Shown piece by piece: positions 12,312 through 21,289 of a stretch of DNA of 53,720 nucleotides. The DNA lies in contig BOWX01000001.1 in NCBI GenBank assembly GCA_019650355.1, positions 74,514-128,233 on the forward strand, in the 5' to 3' direction. This DNA comes from Fidelibacterota bacterium (lineage in GTDB: Bacteria; Fidelibacterota; Marinisomatia; Marinisomatales; Marinisomataceae). Within the stretch, counting starts at the first letter, position 1, and each line of letters opens with the position of its first letter. The notes below the pieces were generated by a model. It was not told where the DNA came from. It saw only the letters and a program-made list of their open reading frames with translations, and did not search any database. A program made the position numbers and the translations under genes.

Positions 12312-15300
12312 TTGGGTATTTTAACAAAAATATTTGGAACAAAATCAGATAGAGAAATAAAGAAAATTTTACCTATTGTAAAGCAAGTAAATGAATTTTA
12401 TGCCACTCTTGAAGGAAAAGATTTATCCTATTTACAAGATCGAACAAAAGAATTACAAGCTGTAATCAAAGAATCCATAGCTGAGCAAGAAAGTAAAAAG
12501 CTAAATAATGTAGATGACTCTAAAGAGCTAAAAAAAATAAGATCTCAAATTGCAGAAAATGTTTTAGAACAACATTTAGTCGAAGCTTTTGCTCTTGTAA
12601 AACATGCCTGTAGACTTTTATATGGCAAAGAATGGGAAGTGGTTGGTCAAAAAATTAAGTGGGAAATGATTCCTTATGATGAACAGATCATTGGTGGGAT
12701 AGTTTTACATCAAGGAAAGATTTCAGAAATGAAGACTGGAGAGGGTAAGACACTGGTTGCTACTTTTCCAATTTACCTCAATGCTCTTTCAGGAAGAGGT
12801 GTTCATGTGATTACTGTAAATGACTATCTTGCTCAAAGAGATGCAGAATGGATGGGAAAAGTTTTTGAAACTCTTGGATTATCTGTTGGATTTATTTTAA
12901 ATAGTATGAACCCTCAACAAAGAAAATCATCATATAATTGTGATATAACGTATGGAACAAATAATGAATTTGGATTTGATTATTTAAGAGATAATATGAC
13001 TATTGATAGTGAATTTTTGGTGCAGAGAAAGCATAATTATGCAATTGTTGATGAAGTTGATAGTGTGCTTATAGATGAGGCAAGAACACCTTTAATTATC
13101 TCTGGTCCTGTTGAGACAAAAATAAATCAATCTTATGTAGATTTAAAGCGACCTGTACAATCTCTTGTTGTAAAACAAACTCAACTAATTAGTACACTTG
13201 TTTCTGAAGCGCAAACATTATTAAAAAATGAAACTCTATCTGATGATGAAAAACAACAAGCTGGATTGCTTCTTCTAAAGGCTAAAAGAGGGTTACCTAA
13301 ATTTCAAAAACTACAAGATTTATTCCAAGAGCAGGGAACAATTAAGATGATGAATGCTGTGGAATCAGAATATATTGCAGATAAGAAAACTTATTTATTG
13401 GATGAAGATTTATTGTTCTCGATTGACGAACAATCTAATAGTGTTGATTTATCAGATAAGGGTAGAGAAGCATTATCTCCTGACAATAAAGATGCATTTA
13501 CTATTCCAGATTTAGGCGAATTACTTTCAGATATTGATGAGCAAAATCTTTCAGATGAACAAAAACAATTACAAAAAGAAAAAGTATATAAGTTGCATTC
13601 TGAAAGAAGTAGTAAGATTCATTATCTTAGTCAATTGTTAAAAGCGTATACTCTTTTTGATAAGGATGTTGAATATGTTGTTCAAAATGGTCAAGTGTTA
13701 ATCGTTGATGAATTTACAGGAAGAGTTCTTCCGGGAAGAAGATTTAGCGGAGGTCTTCATCAAGCATTAGAAGCGAAAGAAAATGTTAAAATTGAAAAAG
13801 AAACACAAACTTTAGCATCAATAACGATTCAAAATTATTTTAGAATGTATGATAAATTATCCGGAATGACAGGTACCGCTGATACAGAAGCTGCTGAATT
13901 TGAAAAAATTTATAATCTTGGAGTTACTGTAATCCCAACTCATAGACCTATTAAGAGAAATGATTTTAATGATGTCATTTATAAATCAATGCAAGCAAAA
14001 TACAAGGCAGTAATAAAAGAAGTGAGTGAATATTACTCAAAAGGCCAACCAGTTTTAATTGGAACAGTTTCTGTTGAGGTATCTGAGTTACTTTCAAAAA
14101 TGTTAAAACAAAAAGGAATTCCTCACAATGTACTAAATGCAAAACAACATCAAAGCGAAGCGCAAATTGTAGCTCAAGCTGGTTTAAAAAAATCAATTAC
14201 TATTGCTACTAATATGGCAGGTAGAGGAACAGATATTAAGTTAGGACCTGGCGTTGAAGAGTTAGGAGGCTTACATATAATTGGTACAGCCAGACATGAG
14301 TCAAGAAGGATAGATTTGCAATTAATGGGTAGATCTGGAAGACAAGGTGATAATGGGTCTTCAAGATTTTATATTTCTTTAGAAGATGACCTGATGAGAC
14401 TATTTAATATGGATAGACTTGCAACATACATGGATCGACTCTCGATGGATGAAGATCAAGAGCTAAGTGCAGGGATGTTGAATAGAGGTGTTAGTAATGC
14501 TCAAAAGAAAGTTGAAGAAAGAAATTTTGCAATGAGAAAACATCTGTTAGAGTATGATGATGTTTTAAATCAGCAAAGAGAAATAATATATGATTTACGA
14601 AACAAGGCACTTCTTTCTGAATCGATTAAAGATACTATTAACGAGTTTATTGAAGATTTTATTTTTGATACTGTTGGAGATTTAGATTTTAAACAAATAA
14701 AAGATTGGGATTGGCAAAGTATTAATCAACAGCTAAATAGTAATTTACTTGTCAATATTGATTTTAATGAAATTGAATCTTTACAATCTTTAGACGAGCT
14801 AATTGATTACATAAATGAGGAAGCATTAAAATATTATAAACTTAAAGAAGATGTTATTCCTTCAGAGCTATTAAGAAAAGTAGAAAAATTTATTGTACTA
14901 AAAACTATAGATGAAAAATGGAGAAATCATTTATTGGGAATGGATCAATTAAGAGAAGGAATAGGGTTAAGAGCTTATGGACAGAAAAATCCATTAATTG
15001 AATATAAATCTGAATCATATAACTTTTTTCAAGAATTAATGATTAGCTTAAGAAGTACTGTTATTCAAAGAGTTTTTCATGCGCAAGTGAGCGATCAAGT
15101 TCAGACTCAGCAAAATCCATTACAAAAAAATATTCTACTTCAACATGATGAAGCAGCAAATAGTAATTCAAATGAAATCCCTAAAAATATTCCTCCACAG
15201 GAAAATATGTCAAATGAATCTGAATTAAAGCTTGGAAGAAATGATAAAGTCGAACTTATTGCTCCCTCAGGTGAAAGAGTAAAAGTAAAATTTAAAAAAA

Positions 15301-15338
15301 TTGATCAGTATTTAATGAAAGGATATACTCGTGGCTAA
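12312..15338 (+). CDS. secA: Protein translocase motor SecA
   Basis: SecA is the ATPase that drives preproteins through SecYEG. Visible are the N-terminal helices (GILTKIFGTKSDREIKKI), Walker A MKTGEGKT near residue 140, the DEAD-like VDEVDSVLIDEA near 245, the helicase motifs ATNMAGRGTDIKLG and LMGRSGRQGD, and the two-helix finger/scaffold region. The 1008-aa length reflects a Bacteroidetes-style insertion in the preprotein-binding region (about residues 270-450). The C-terminal cysteine-rich SEC-C zinc motif is absent. The start is TTG directly after the nusB stop, with AAGGAG (12300-12305) at good spacing. Confidence 0.97.
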   Translation: MGILTKIFGTKSDREIKKILPIVKQVNEFYATLEGKDLSYLQDRTKELQAVIKESIAEQESKKLNNVDDSKELKKIRSQIAENVLEQHLVEAFALVKHACRLLYGKEWEVVGQKIKWEMIPYDEQIIGGIVLHQGKISEMKTGEGKTLVATFPIYLNALSGRGVHVITVNDYLAQRDAEWMGKVFETLGLSVGFILNSMNPQQRKSSYNCDITYGTNNEFGFDYLRDNMTIDSEFLVQRKHNYAIVDEVDSVLIDEARTPLIISGPVETKINQSYVDLKRPVQSLVVKQTQLISTLVSEAQTLLKNETLSDDEKQQAGLLLLKAKRGLPKFQKLQDLFQEQGTIKMMNAVESEYIADKKTYLLDEDLLFSIDEQSNSVDLSDKGREALSPDNKDAFTIPDLGELLSDIDEQNLSDEQKQLQKEKVYKLHSERSSKIHYLSQLLKAYTLFDKDVEYVVQNGQVLIVDEFTGRVLPGRRFSGGLHQALEAKENVKIEKETQTLASITIQNYFRMYDKLSGMTGTADTEAAEFEKIYNLGVTVIPTHRPIKRNDFNDVIYKSMQAKYKAVIKEVSEYYSKGQPVLIGTVSVEVSELLSKMLKQKGIPHNVLNAKQHQSEAQIVAQAGLKKSITIATNMAGRGTDIKLGPGVEELGGLHIIGTARHESRRIDLQLMGRSGRQGDNGSSRFYISLEDDLMRLFNMDRLATYMDRLSMDEDQELSAGMLNRGVSNAQKKVEERNFAMRKHLLEYDDVLNQQREIIYDLRNKALLSESIKDTINEFIEDFIFDTVGDLDFKQIKDWDWQSINQQLNSNLLVNIDFNEIESLQSLDELIDYINEEALKYYKLKEDVIPSELLRKVEKFIVLKTIDEKWRNHLLGMDQLREGIGLRAYGQKNPLIEYKSESYNFFQELMISLRSTVIQRVFHAQVSDQVQTQQNPLQKNILLQHDEAANSNSNEIPKNIPPQENMSNESELKLGRNDKVELIAPSGERVKVKFKKIDQYLMKGYTRG

Positions 15339-16503
15339 GAATAAAAAAAATACAAAGTTCTTAACTAAATCTATTCATACTGGTAATAGAATTGATGAAA
15401 CAGGCGCTGCAGTTACTCCTCTTCATTTAACCTCAACTTTTAGACAGCCAAGTTTTAGTAGTTCTGAACAATTTGTTTATTCTAGAACCGGTGGTCCAAC
15501 AATTGATGCATTAGAAGAAAATTTTGCAATGTTAGAAGATGCAAAGTTTTCTTTTGCTTTTGCATCTGGTATGGCAGCTATGTCAGCAATATTTTTAATG
15601 TTTAAGCCAGGAGATCATGTTTTAATTTCACAAAATGTATATGGCGGTGTCTTTAGGCTTGTTACAAAAGTATTAAATGATAATGGAGTTGATTTTGACT
15701 TTATTGATACTACAAACTTAAAGATTATCAAAGATTCAATAAGGGATAATACAAAATTAATTCACTTAGAAACACCGAGTAACCCATTACTTGAGATTGC
15801 AGATATTTCTTCAGTAAGTAAGCTATGTAAGCCTAAAAATATTTTAGTAAGTGTTGATAATACTTTTATGAGTCCTTGTGGACAAAAGCCACTTAATCTT
15901 GGCGCTGATATTGTCATGCACAGTACTACAAAATATATTGGAGGTCATTCTGATATTTTAAGTGGGGCGCTAATGGTTAACGATAAGAGTTCTGCAGAAA
16001 AAATTACTCTAATTCAAAATACTGCAGGAGCCTTGCCAAGCCCTTTTGATGCCTGGCTACTTCTTCGTTCTGTTAAAACTTTATCACTGAGGGTAGAAAG
16101 ACATTTTAGCAATGCGATGATCATTGCAAATTGGCTTAAAAATCATAAAAAAGTTACAAGAGTAATTTATCCAGGACTTAAAGATCATCCGCAACATACT
16201 ATAGCAAAAAAACAACAGAAGAACCCTGAAGGAAAATCAGTTTTCGGAGGAATCATTTCTTTTGAACTTGATAGTACAGTTAATGTTAATAAATTTGCAA
16301 AGAAATTAAACTTTATTACTTTAGCTGAGAGCTTGGGCGGAGTAAAGACTTTAATTTCATGTCCTTATTCTATGACTCATGCATCTGTTCCAAAGAAAGA
16401 AAAAGAAAAGTTGGGAATTACAAAAAATCTACTAAGGCTTTCTGTTGGTATTGAGGATGTAGAAGATTTAATTTCTGAGCTTGATTTAGCTATCAATCAT
16501 TAA
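15331..16503 (+). CDS. Trans-sulfuration PLP enzyme (cystathionine gamma-synthase/lyase or methionine gamma-lyase)
   Basis: This is a PLP-dependent enzyme of cysteine/methionine metabolism. The PLP lysine lies in HSTTKYIGGHSDILSG (about residue 200), and the family pattern VDNTFMSPCGQKPLNLGAD is clear. FVYSRTGGPT is the phosphate-tyrosine region. The 390-aa length is standard. The exact reaction among synthase, lyase and gamma-lyase cannot be told from sequence alone. The start is GTG, overlapping the secA end by 8 nt, with GAAAGGA upstream. A hairpin terminator follows. Confidence 0.88.
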   Translation: MAKNKKNTKFLTKSIHTGNRIDETGAAVTPLHLTSTFRQPSFSSSEQFVYSRTGGPTIDALEENFAMLEDAKFSFAFASGMAAMSAIFLMFKPGDHVLISQNVYGGVFRLVTKVLNDNGVDFDFIDTTNLKIIKDSIRDNTKLIHLETPSNPLLEIADISSVSKLCKPKNILVSVDNTFMSPCGQKPLNLGADIVMHSTTKYIGGHSDILSGALMVNDKSSAEKITLIQNTAGALPSPFDAWLLLRSVKTLSLRVERHFSNAMIIANWLKNHKKVTRVIYPGLKDHPQHTIAKKQQKNPEGKSVFGGIISFELDSTVNVNKFAKKLNFITLAESLGGVKTLISCPYSMTHASVPKKEKEKLGITKNLLRLSVGIEDVEDLISELDLAINH

Positions 16504-16523
16504 GTAAACTTTTTTTACTTTTT
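16502..16523 (+). terminator. Putative intrinsic terminator after the PLP enzyme gene
   Basis: A perfect 7-bp stem AAGTAAA/TTTACTT with a CTTTT loop runs into three more T residues. It starts at the stop codon of the PLP enzyme gene and lies about 20 nt before tRNA-Leu. The stem is AT-rich and therefore weak, but its position at the end of the long aspS-secA run supports it. Confidence 0.45.
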
Positions 16524-16528
16524 ATCTT

Positions 16529-16537
16529 TATATTTCG
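16529..16537 (+). promoter_or_regulatory. Possible promoter -10/-7 element before tRNA-Leu
   Basis: TATATTTCG lies 8 nt before the mature 5' end of tRNA-Leu and is identical to the nonamer before atpB at 1814-1822. Its position after a putative terminator and just before a tRNA is what a promoter would show. No clear upstream box was found. Confidence 0.3.
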
Positions 16538-16545
16538 ATAAACAT

Positions 16546-16627
16546 GCCGTGGTGGCGGAATTGGTAGACGCGCTGGTCTTAGGAACCAGTATCGTAAGAT
16601 GTGAAGGTTCGAGTCCTTTCCACGGTA
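16546..16627 (+). tRNA. tRNA-Leu (anticodon UAG)
   Basis: This is an 82-nt class II tRNA. The acceptor GCCGTGG pairs with CCACGGT (one G-U at the end), and discriminator A is at 16627. The D arm contains TTGGTAGA. The anticodon stem CTGGT/ACCAG holds the loop CTTAGGA with anticodon TAG at 16580-16582. There is a long variable arm (TATCGTAAGATGT) and a T loop TTCGAGT. CCA is not encoded. The start codon of the next gene lies only 3 nt downstream. Confidence 0.96.
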
Positions 16628-16630
16628 CTT

Positions 16631-18421
16631 ATGGAAATTTTATTCCTAGGTGCAATAATTTTGGTAGCTTTAGTATTATTTGTTACTGAATTATTTCCAA
16701 TAGATGTAACAGCATTATTAGTTTTAGGATTGTTACTAATTCTGGGATTAGTGAGTCCAACTGAAAGTCTTGCAGGATTTTCTAATCCTGCAGTCATTAC
16801 AATTGCTTGCTTATTTATTTTAAGTCATGCTTTACAAAAATCTCATGTACTTGAATATTTAATAATAAACATCAATTCTTTGATAGATAAATCTCGAGTT
16901 TTAGGTATGATTGCTTATCTATTTGCCATTGGAGTAGCTTCTGCTGTAGTCAATAATACTGCTATTGTGGCGATTTTTATGCCTGTAACCATAAGGCTTG
17001 CTGATAAATATAATATAAGTCCATCTAAAGTGCTTATTCCATTGAGTTATGCAGCTATCTTAGGAGGTACTCTAACACTCGTAGGTACATCTACAAATTT
17101 AATTGTTAATTCGATTTTAGTTGATTCTTCCAATGGACAAGTGTCGCTAGGTATGCTTGAGTTTGCTAAGTTCGGAATTATAAAATTTGTAGTAGGTTTA
17201 TTATATATTTTTACTATTGGATATAAGCTTTTGCCAATAAGAGTAGCAAAATCATCAAGTATTGAAGATTATAGATTGGATGGTTATTTAACAGAATTTA
17301 AAGTTTCTAAAAATTCACCCCTCACGGGTAAAACATTACTAGATAGAAAAATAAATGAAAACTATGATGTGATAGTACTAGATGTACTAAGGAATGGTGA
17401 AATCATCAATTCTAATCTTCGTAATATGGTTATACAAGAAGATGATATACTTTTTGTAAAAGGTTCATTTGATAATTTTCAAAGACTAAAAGAGATTGAA
17501 AATTTGGTTATGTTAGCTGATGAAAAACTTACACAAGATGAACTAGAGCAGGAGGATAATATATTAGCTGAATGTCTAGTTACTGATAATTCAGATTTGA
17601 TAGGTCTTTCCTTGCAAGAAGCTAATTTTAGAAGATCTTTCGGAAGTTTTGTTTTAGCAATACGAAGAGAAGGGGAAATCATTCGTAGAAAATTGGCTCA
17701 TTTTATTTTAAAGCCTTTCGATACGTTATTAGTTTATGGCCCAAAAGATAGAATTAATCAGCTAGCTAATAAGGAAGGATTCATTGTATTGGGTAAAGTG
17801 GATGGATCGCTTGATGGACATCCTTTTTGGTGGCTTAGTTTAGCATCTATATTGTTAGCAGTAACATTGGCTATTTTTGATATTGTGCCTATTGTTGTTG
17901 GTGTTATTCTCGGTGTAATTGCATTATTGCTTTCAAAAGTAATAACTCCAAATGAGGCATATAGTTCAATTCATTGGCAAGTTATTATAGTGATTGCTGC
18001 ATTTCTTCCTATGGGGGCAGCAATTCAACGAACAGGATTAGATGTTATCATAAGTGATTCAATCTCAAGTGTTGTTAACTTATTTCCTGCAGATATACTT
18101 CCATATTTATTATTAGCATTAATATATTTTATTACTATGATTCTTACTGAGATTGCGTCCAATGCAGCTACTGCAATTATTATGACCCCAATTACATTAT
18201 CTCTAGCAGCAAGTTTCGGATTTGATCCAAAGCCTTTTATATTTGCTGTTTGCTATGCAGCGTCAGCTTCATTTATTACTCCTGTAGGATATCAAACAAA
18301 TTTGATGGTGTTTGGTCCTGGAGGATATAGATATTCTGATTACATTAAAGTTGGATTACCTTTAGGAATAATTCTTTGGGTTATTTCAGTTGTTATGATT
18401 CCTATGATTTGGCCATTCTAG
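16631..18421 (+). CDS. SLC13/DASS-family anion transporter with two RCK_C (TrkA-C) domains
   Basis: This inner-membrane permease belongs to the CitT/Sac1-like group, whose members carry sulfate, dicarboxylates or other anions. The 596-aa protein has an N-terminal membrane half, two cytosolic TrkA-C domains in the middle (about residues 215-290 and 305-390), and a second membrane half. Signatures include VNNTAIVAIFMPV and EIASNAATAIIMTPI. The ATG at 16631 is forced: membrane helix 1 begins there and upstream lies tRNA-Leu. No Shine-Dalgarno exists in the 3-nt gap. The substrate is unknown. Confidence 0.88.
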   Translation: MEILFLGAIILVALVLFVTELFPIDVTALLVLGLLLILGLVSPTESLAGFSNPAVITIACLFILSHALQKSHVLEYLIININSLIDKSRVLGMIAYLFAIGVASAVVNNTAIVAIFMPVTIRLADKYNISPSKVLIPLSYAAILGGTLTLVGTSTNLIVNSILVDSSNGQVSLGMLEFAKFGIIKFVVGLLYIFTIGYKLLPIRVAKSSSIEDYRLDGYLTEFKVSKNSPLTGKTLLDRKINENYDVIVLDVLRNGEIINSNLRNMVIQEDDILFVKGSFDNFQRLKEIENLVMLADEKLTQDELEQEDNILAECLVTDNSDLIGLSLQEANFRRSFGSFVLAIRREGEIIRRKLAHFILKPFDTLLVYGPKDRINQLANKEGFIVLGKVDGSLDGHPFWWLSLASILLAVTLAIFDIVPIVVGVILGVIALLLSKVITPNEAYSSIHWQVIIVIAAFLPMGAAIQRTGLDVIISDSISSVVNLFPADILPYLLLALIYFITMILTEIASNAATAIIMTPITLSLAASFGFDPKPFIFAVCYAASASFITPVGYQTNLMVFGPGGYRYSDYIKVGLPLGIILWVISVVMIPMIWPF

Positions 18422-18422
18422 T

Positions 18423-18656
18423 ATGCAGTGGAACGAAATAGATAAAACAATTTCTAAAACTTTTGAATTTAATTCTTATTTAGATGGCATAGATTTTGTA
18501 AATGAAATTGCAAATTTAGCTGAACAAGAAAATCATCATCCTGATATTATTATTGGTTATTGCAAAGTTACGGTATCATTAACAACACATGATGCTGGAG
18601 AAATCACAGAAAAAGACTATAGGCTTGCAAAGCTAATTGATGATTTAAGGGTCTAA
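18423..18656 (+). CDS. Pterin-4a-carbinolamine dehydratase
   Basis: This enzyme (PCD/PhhB/DCoH family) dehydrates 4a-hydroxytetrahydrobiopterin in recycling of the pterin cofactor. The 77-aa protein has the signature ENHHPDIIIGYCKVTVSLTT followed by HDAG, matching E-x-x-x-H-H-P and the T-x-H active-site histidines. It begins 1 nt after the SLC13 stop and abuts the EamA gene, so the three are probably co-transcribed. No aromatic amino acid hydroxylase is in the window. Confidence 0.88.
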   Translation: MQWNEIDKTISKTFEFNSYLDGIDFVNEIANLAEQENHHPDIIIGYCKVTVSLTTHDAGEITEKDYRLAKLIDDLRV

Positions 18657-19490
18657 GTGATATATCTCGTTTTAGTATCCATTCTTTGGTCGTTCTCTTT
18701 TGGTATTATAAAATACGGTCTACCTGGTATCGATTCAGCATTTATTAGCTTCGCGAGAAACCTAATTGCACTAGTTTTTTTTTCAACTCTAACAATCTAC
18801 AATTTTAAAAAATTTAGTTTCGATCTAAGGTTAATATTAATTGGTGCAATCCAATTTGGACTTATGTACGTTTTCTACATTCAGTCATACGAATATTTAC
18901 CTGCATACCTCATTGCAACTTTCACAATAACAACTCCTATTTTTGTGGGTTTATTCTCACAGTTTCTAATCAATGGATCTTTTTCTTTAAAAGGCTTTAT
19001 TGCAGTCATATTAGTTATAATTGGGTCATTTATGATGCGATATAATATTGTTAATCCTATAGATTATTGGACTGGTTTTCTTTTAATTCAAGTTGCTAAT
19101 ATATGTTTTGCTTTTGGTCAAGTGATGTTTAAAAAATGGCATTCAAATAATAGTTCAACGGATATCATTCATAATTTTTCACAAATGTTTTTGGGTGCAG
19201 CGCTAATTACTTCCATATTTTTTATTACAAATTCTGATAATACACAATTATTGACCACATCAAACTTATTAGCTTTATTATTTCTTGGTTTGTTTTCCAC
19301 AGGTTTTGGTTTTCTGGCATGGAACATAGGAGCGACAAAAGTTTCTAATGAAAGATTAGCATTGATGAATAACGCTGTTATACCAATTGCAATTTTAAAT
19401 TCTTATTTGATTTTTGGAGAGGCAATAGGTTTTACGCTATTCTTGCCAGGATTGGTATTATTTTATGTAGCCTTTAAGCTGATAAGTTAG
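18657..19490 (+). CDS. EamA/DMT-family permease
   Basis: This is a drug/metabolite-transporter superfamily protein with about ten predicted membrane helices in 277 aa and the usual two EamA repeats. Typical segments are SFIKYGLPGIDSAFISFARN-like in repeat 1 (IKYGLPGIDSAFISFARN) and LFLGLFSTGFGFLAWNIG in repeat 2. The start is GTG, directly behind the pterin dehydratase stop. The substrate cannot be inferred. Its end overlaps the convergent SDR gene by 17 nt. Confidence 0.85.
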   Translation: MIYLVLVSILWSFSFGIIKYGLPGIDSAFISFARNLIALVFFSTLTIYNFKKFSFDLRLILIGAIQFGLMYVFYIQSYEYLPAYLIATFTITTPIFVGLFSQFLINGSFSLKGFIAVILVIIGSFMMRYNIVNPIDYWTGFLLIQVANICFAFGQVMFKKWHSNNSSTDIIHNFSQMFLGAALITSIFFITNSDNTQLLTTSNLLALLFLGLFSTGFGFLAWNIGATKVSNERLALMNNAVIPIAILNSYLIFGEAIGFTLFLPGLVLFYVAFKLIS

Positions 19491-20246
19491 ATTGATTCTT
19501 TAATCGAAACTTATCATGTTTTTTTTGAAATGCTCTTCCCATGAATATGTAGATTAGTCTTCTGAAAAGAACAACTATATTCCATTGCCAAGGAAAAATA
19601 AATACCTTTCTTCTTTTATCCAATGCACGAACTATTTTTTTTGCTGCTTTTTCTGTACCAATTAAGAACGGTTTAAATTCAACAGGATCTGTCATTTCAC
19701 TTTTTACAAATCCTGGACAAATTAAAGTAACAGCTATTTGTTTTGGTAGAGAATTTCTTAAGGAACCTGTCAATGCTCTTACAGCCCACTTTGAGCCAGC
19801 ATATGCTCCTGAACCAGGCCACGCAACAAAACTTGCTACTGAACCTACAACAGCAATATGTCCACTATATTGTTCAAGCATTTTTGGTATAAACGGTACC
19901 ACAGTATTGTTTACACCAATTACGTTGGTATTAATTATATCATTCATTACTGAAGGATCTCCTTTTTCAACAAAATCAAGCAGTCCTAAACCTGCATTTG
20001 CAAAAACCAAATCAATTGTAGGAACTTTACTTAAAAAATCTTCAATTGACTCTTTCGTTGAATGTTGATCTGTGACATCTACGGAATAGGTATATATTTT
20101 TGCACCTAAAGACTCACACTTTTGAGCAATATTTTCTAATTTTTCCTTACGTCTAGCACATAGTGCAATAGTTGCACCTCTTTTCTATATTCGTAAGCAA
20201 CATATTCTCCAATACCACTACTGGCTCCTGTAATAAAAATATTCAT
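19474..20246 (-). CDS. Short-chain dehydrogenase/reductase, frame broken once
   Basis: This is an NAD(P)-dependent oxidoreductase of the classical SDR type. The ATG at 20246 begins MNIFITGASSGIGEYVAYEY with the TGxxxGxG cofactor motif; then the frame is lost near 20181-20192 and continues in another frame with GATIALCARRKEK, then FANAG (NNAG-type) and the catalytic YAGSK with an upstream serine (VGSVAS). One missing base would restore about 257 aa. Substrate is unknown. On the - strand an upstream TAAATTTG (20258-20265) resembles a Bacteroidetes -7 box. Confidence 0.8.
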
Positions 20247-20305
20247 CGGCAATACTACAAATTTATCAGTCACAATTCCATAAAACTATTTATATTATCG
20301 ATTGT

Positions 20306-21273
20306 ATGGGAAAAAGTGAAATAAATGGGTTTCACAATCAATTCTTGAGAGTGTTTCTTCTCAACTTTTAGAAGTGTCTAAAAGAATTGACGATGATATT
20401 CAACAGGCTTCAGAATTAATCATTAATCATCCAGGAAAACTCGTTGTGTGCGGTTTGGGAAAATCTGGTCTAATAGGGCAGAAGATAGTTGCAACTTTAT
20501 GTAGCACTGCACGCAAAGTGTCTACATGCATGCTGCAGAGGCAATTCATGGAGACTTAGGAATCTATAATCCTGGAGATCCTACTATTTTAATTTCTAAA
20601 AGTGGCAATACTGAAGAGATAGTCAAATTGATTCCTATACTTAAAGAATTTAAATCTCCAATCATAGCAATTGTTGGAAATGTAGATTCATTCATTGCTA
20701 AAAATGCTGACATCATTTTGAATGCAACAGTGGAAAAGAAATAGATCCACTTGGCGTTGTTCCAACAACTAGTTCATTAGTAGCACTAGCGATAGGGATG
20801 CTCTAGCATCCGTTTTAATGGTTCGAAGAGGTTTTGATAAAGAAGATTTTGCGAGAAATCATCCCGAGGTGAATTAGGTAAGCAATTAGCTTTAAAAGTT
20901 GAAAATATTATGCATCCAATTAATGATGTGGCTCAAATAAACAATAAAGACTCAATTAGCTCTTGTGCAAAAAAGATGACTGATAATCCTTTAGGTGCTG
21001 CATTGCTTTTAGAAAATGGCTCTTTAAAAGGAATTGTAACGGAAGGAGATTTACGAAAATCAATAGCTTCTAAATTTGGACCTTTCAAATTCAATCGAAC
21101 CGTTCATAAATGATAATCCAATTTCAATACATTCTTCTGTATCCATTTTGGATGCAATGAAAATTATGGAAGATAGAAGTTCTCAGATTTCATGTTTACC
21201 GGTAATAGACAGTGATGGTAAATGCCTGGGTCTACTTACAATACACGATTTATATCAAACAAAATTAGTATAA
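20306..21273 (+). CDS. kdsD: Arabinose-5-phosphate isomerase KdsD, frame broken several times
   Basis: KdsD converts ribulose-5-phosphate to arabinose-5-phosphate for Kdo and lipopolysaccharide synthesis. Pieces in three frames reassemble into one SIS-CBS-CBS protein: LVVCGLGKSGLIGQKI, MHAAEAIHGDLG, ISKSGNTEE, IDPLGVVPTTSSLVALAIG, ARNHPGGELGK (after repair), then two CBS domains ending at 21273. Breaks lie near 20325, 20525, 20740, 20800, 20872 and 21095, each explained by one lost base. Total length of about 323 codons matches the family. Sequencing error is the likelier cause, but a decayed gene cannot be ruled out. Confidence 0.82.
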
Positions 21274-21289
21274 GATACGAATTATCTTA
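21271..21289. terminator. Hairpin between convergent genes, possible weak bidirectional terminator
   Basis: A perfect 7-bp inverted repeat TAAGATA/TATCTTA with a 5-nt loop contains the stop codon of kdsD on one side and overlaps that of the BNR protein gene on the other. The - strand side is followed by a TTTT run; the + side has none. AT-only stems of this size are weak, so function is uncertain. Confidence 0.3.

Noticed and set aside
16601-16630. Upstream GTG giving the SLC13 protein ten extra residues
   Set aside because: It lies inside tRNA-Leu, and the added residues have no transporter character. ATG 16631 is used.
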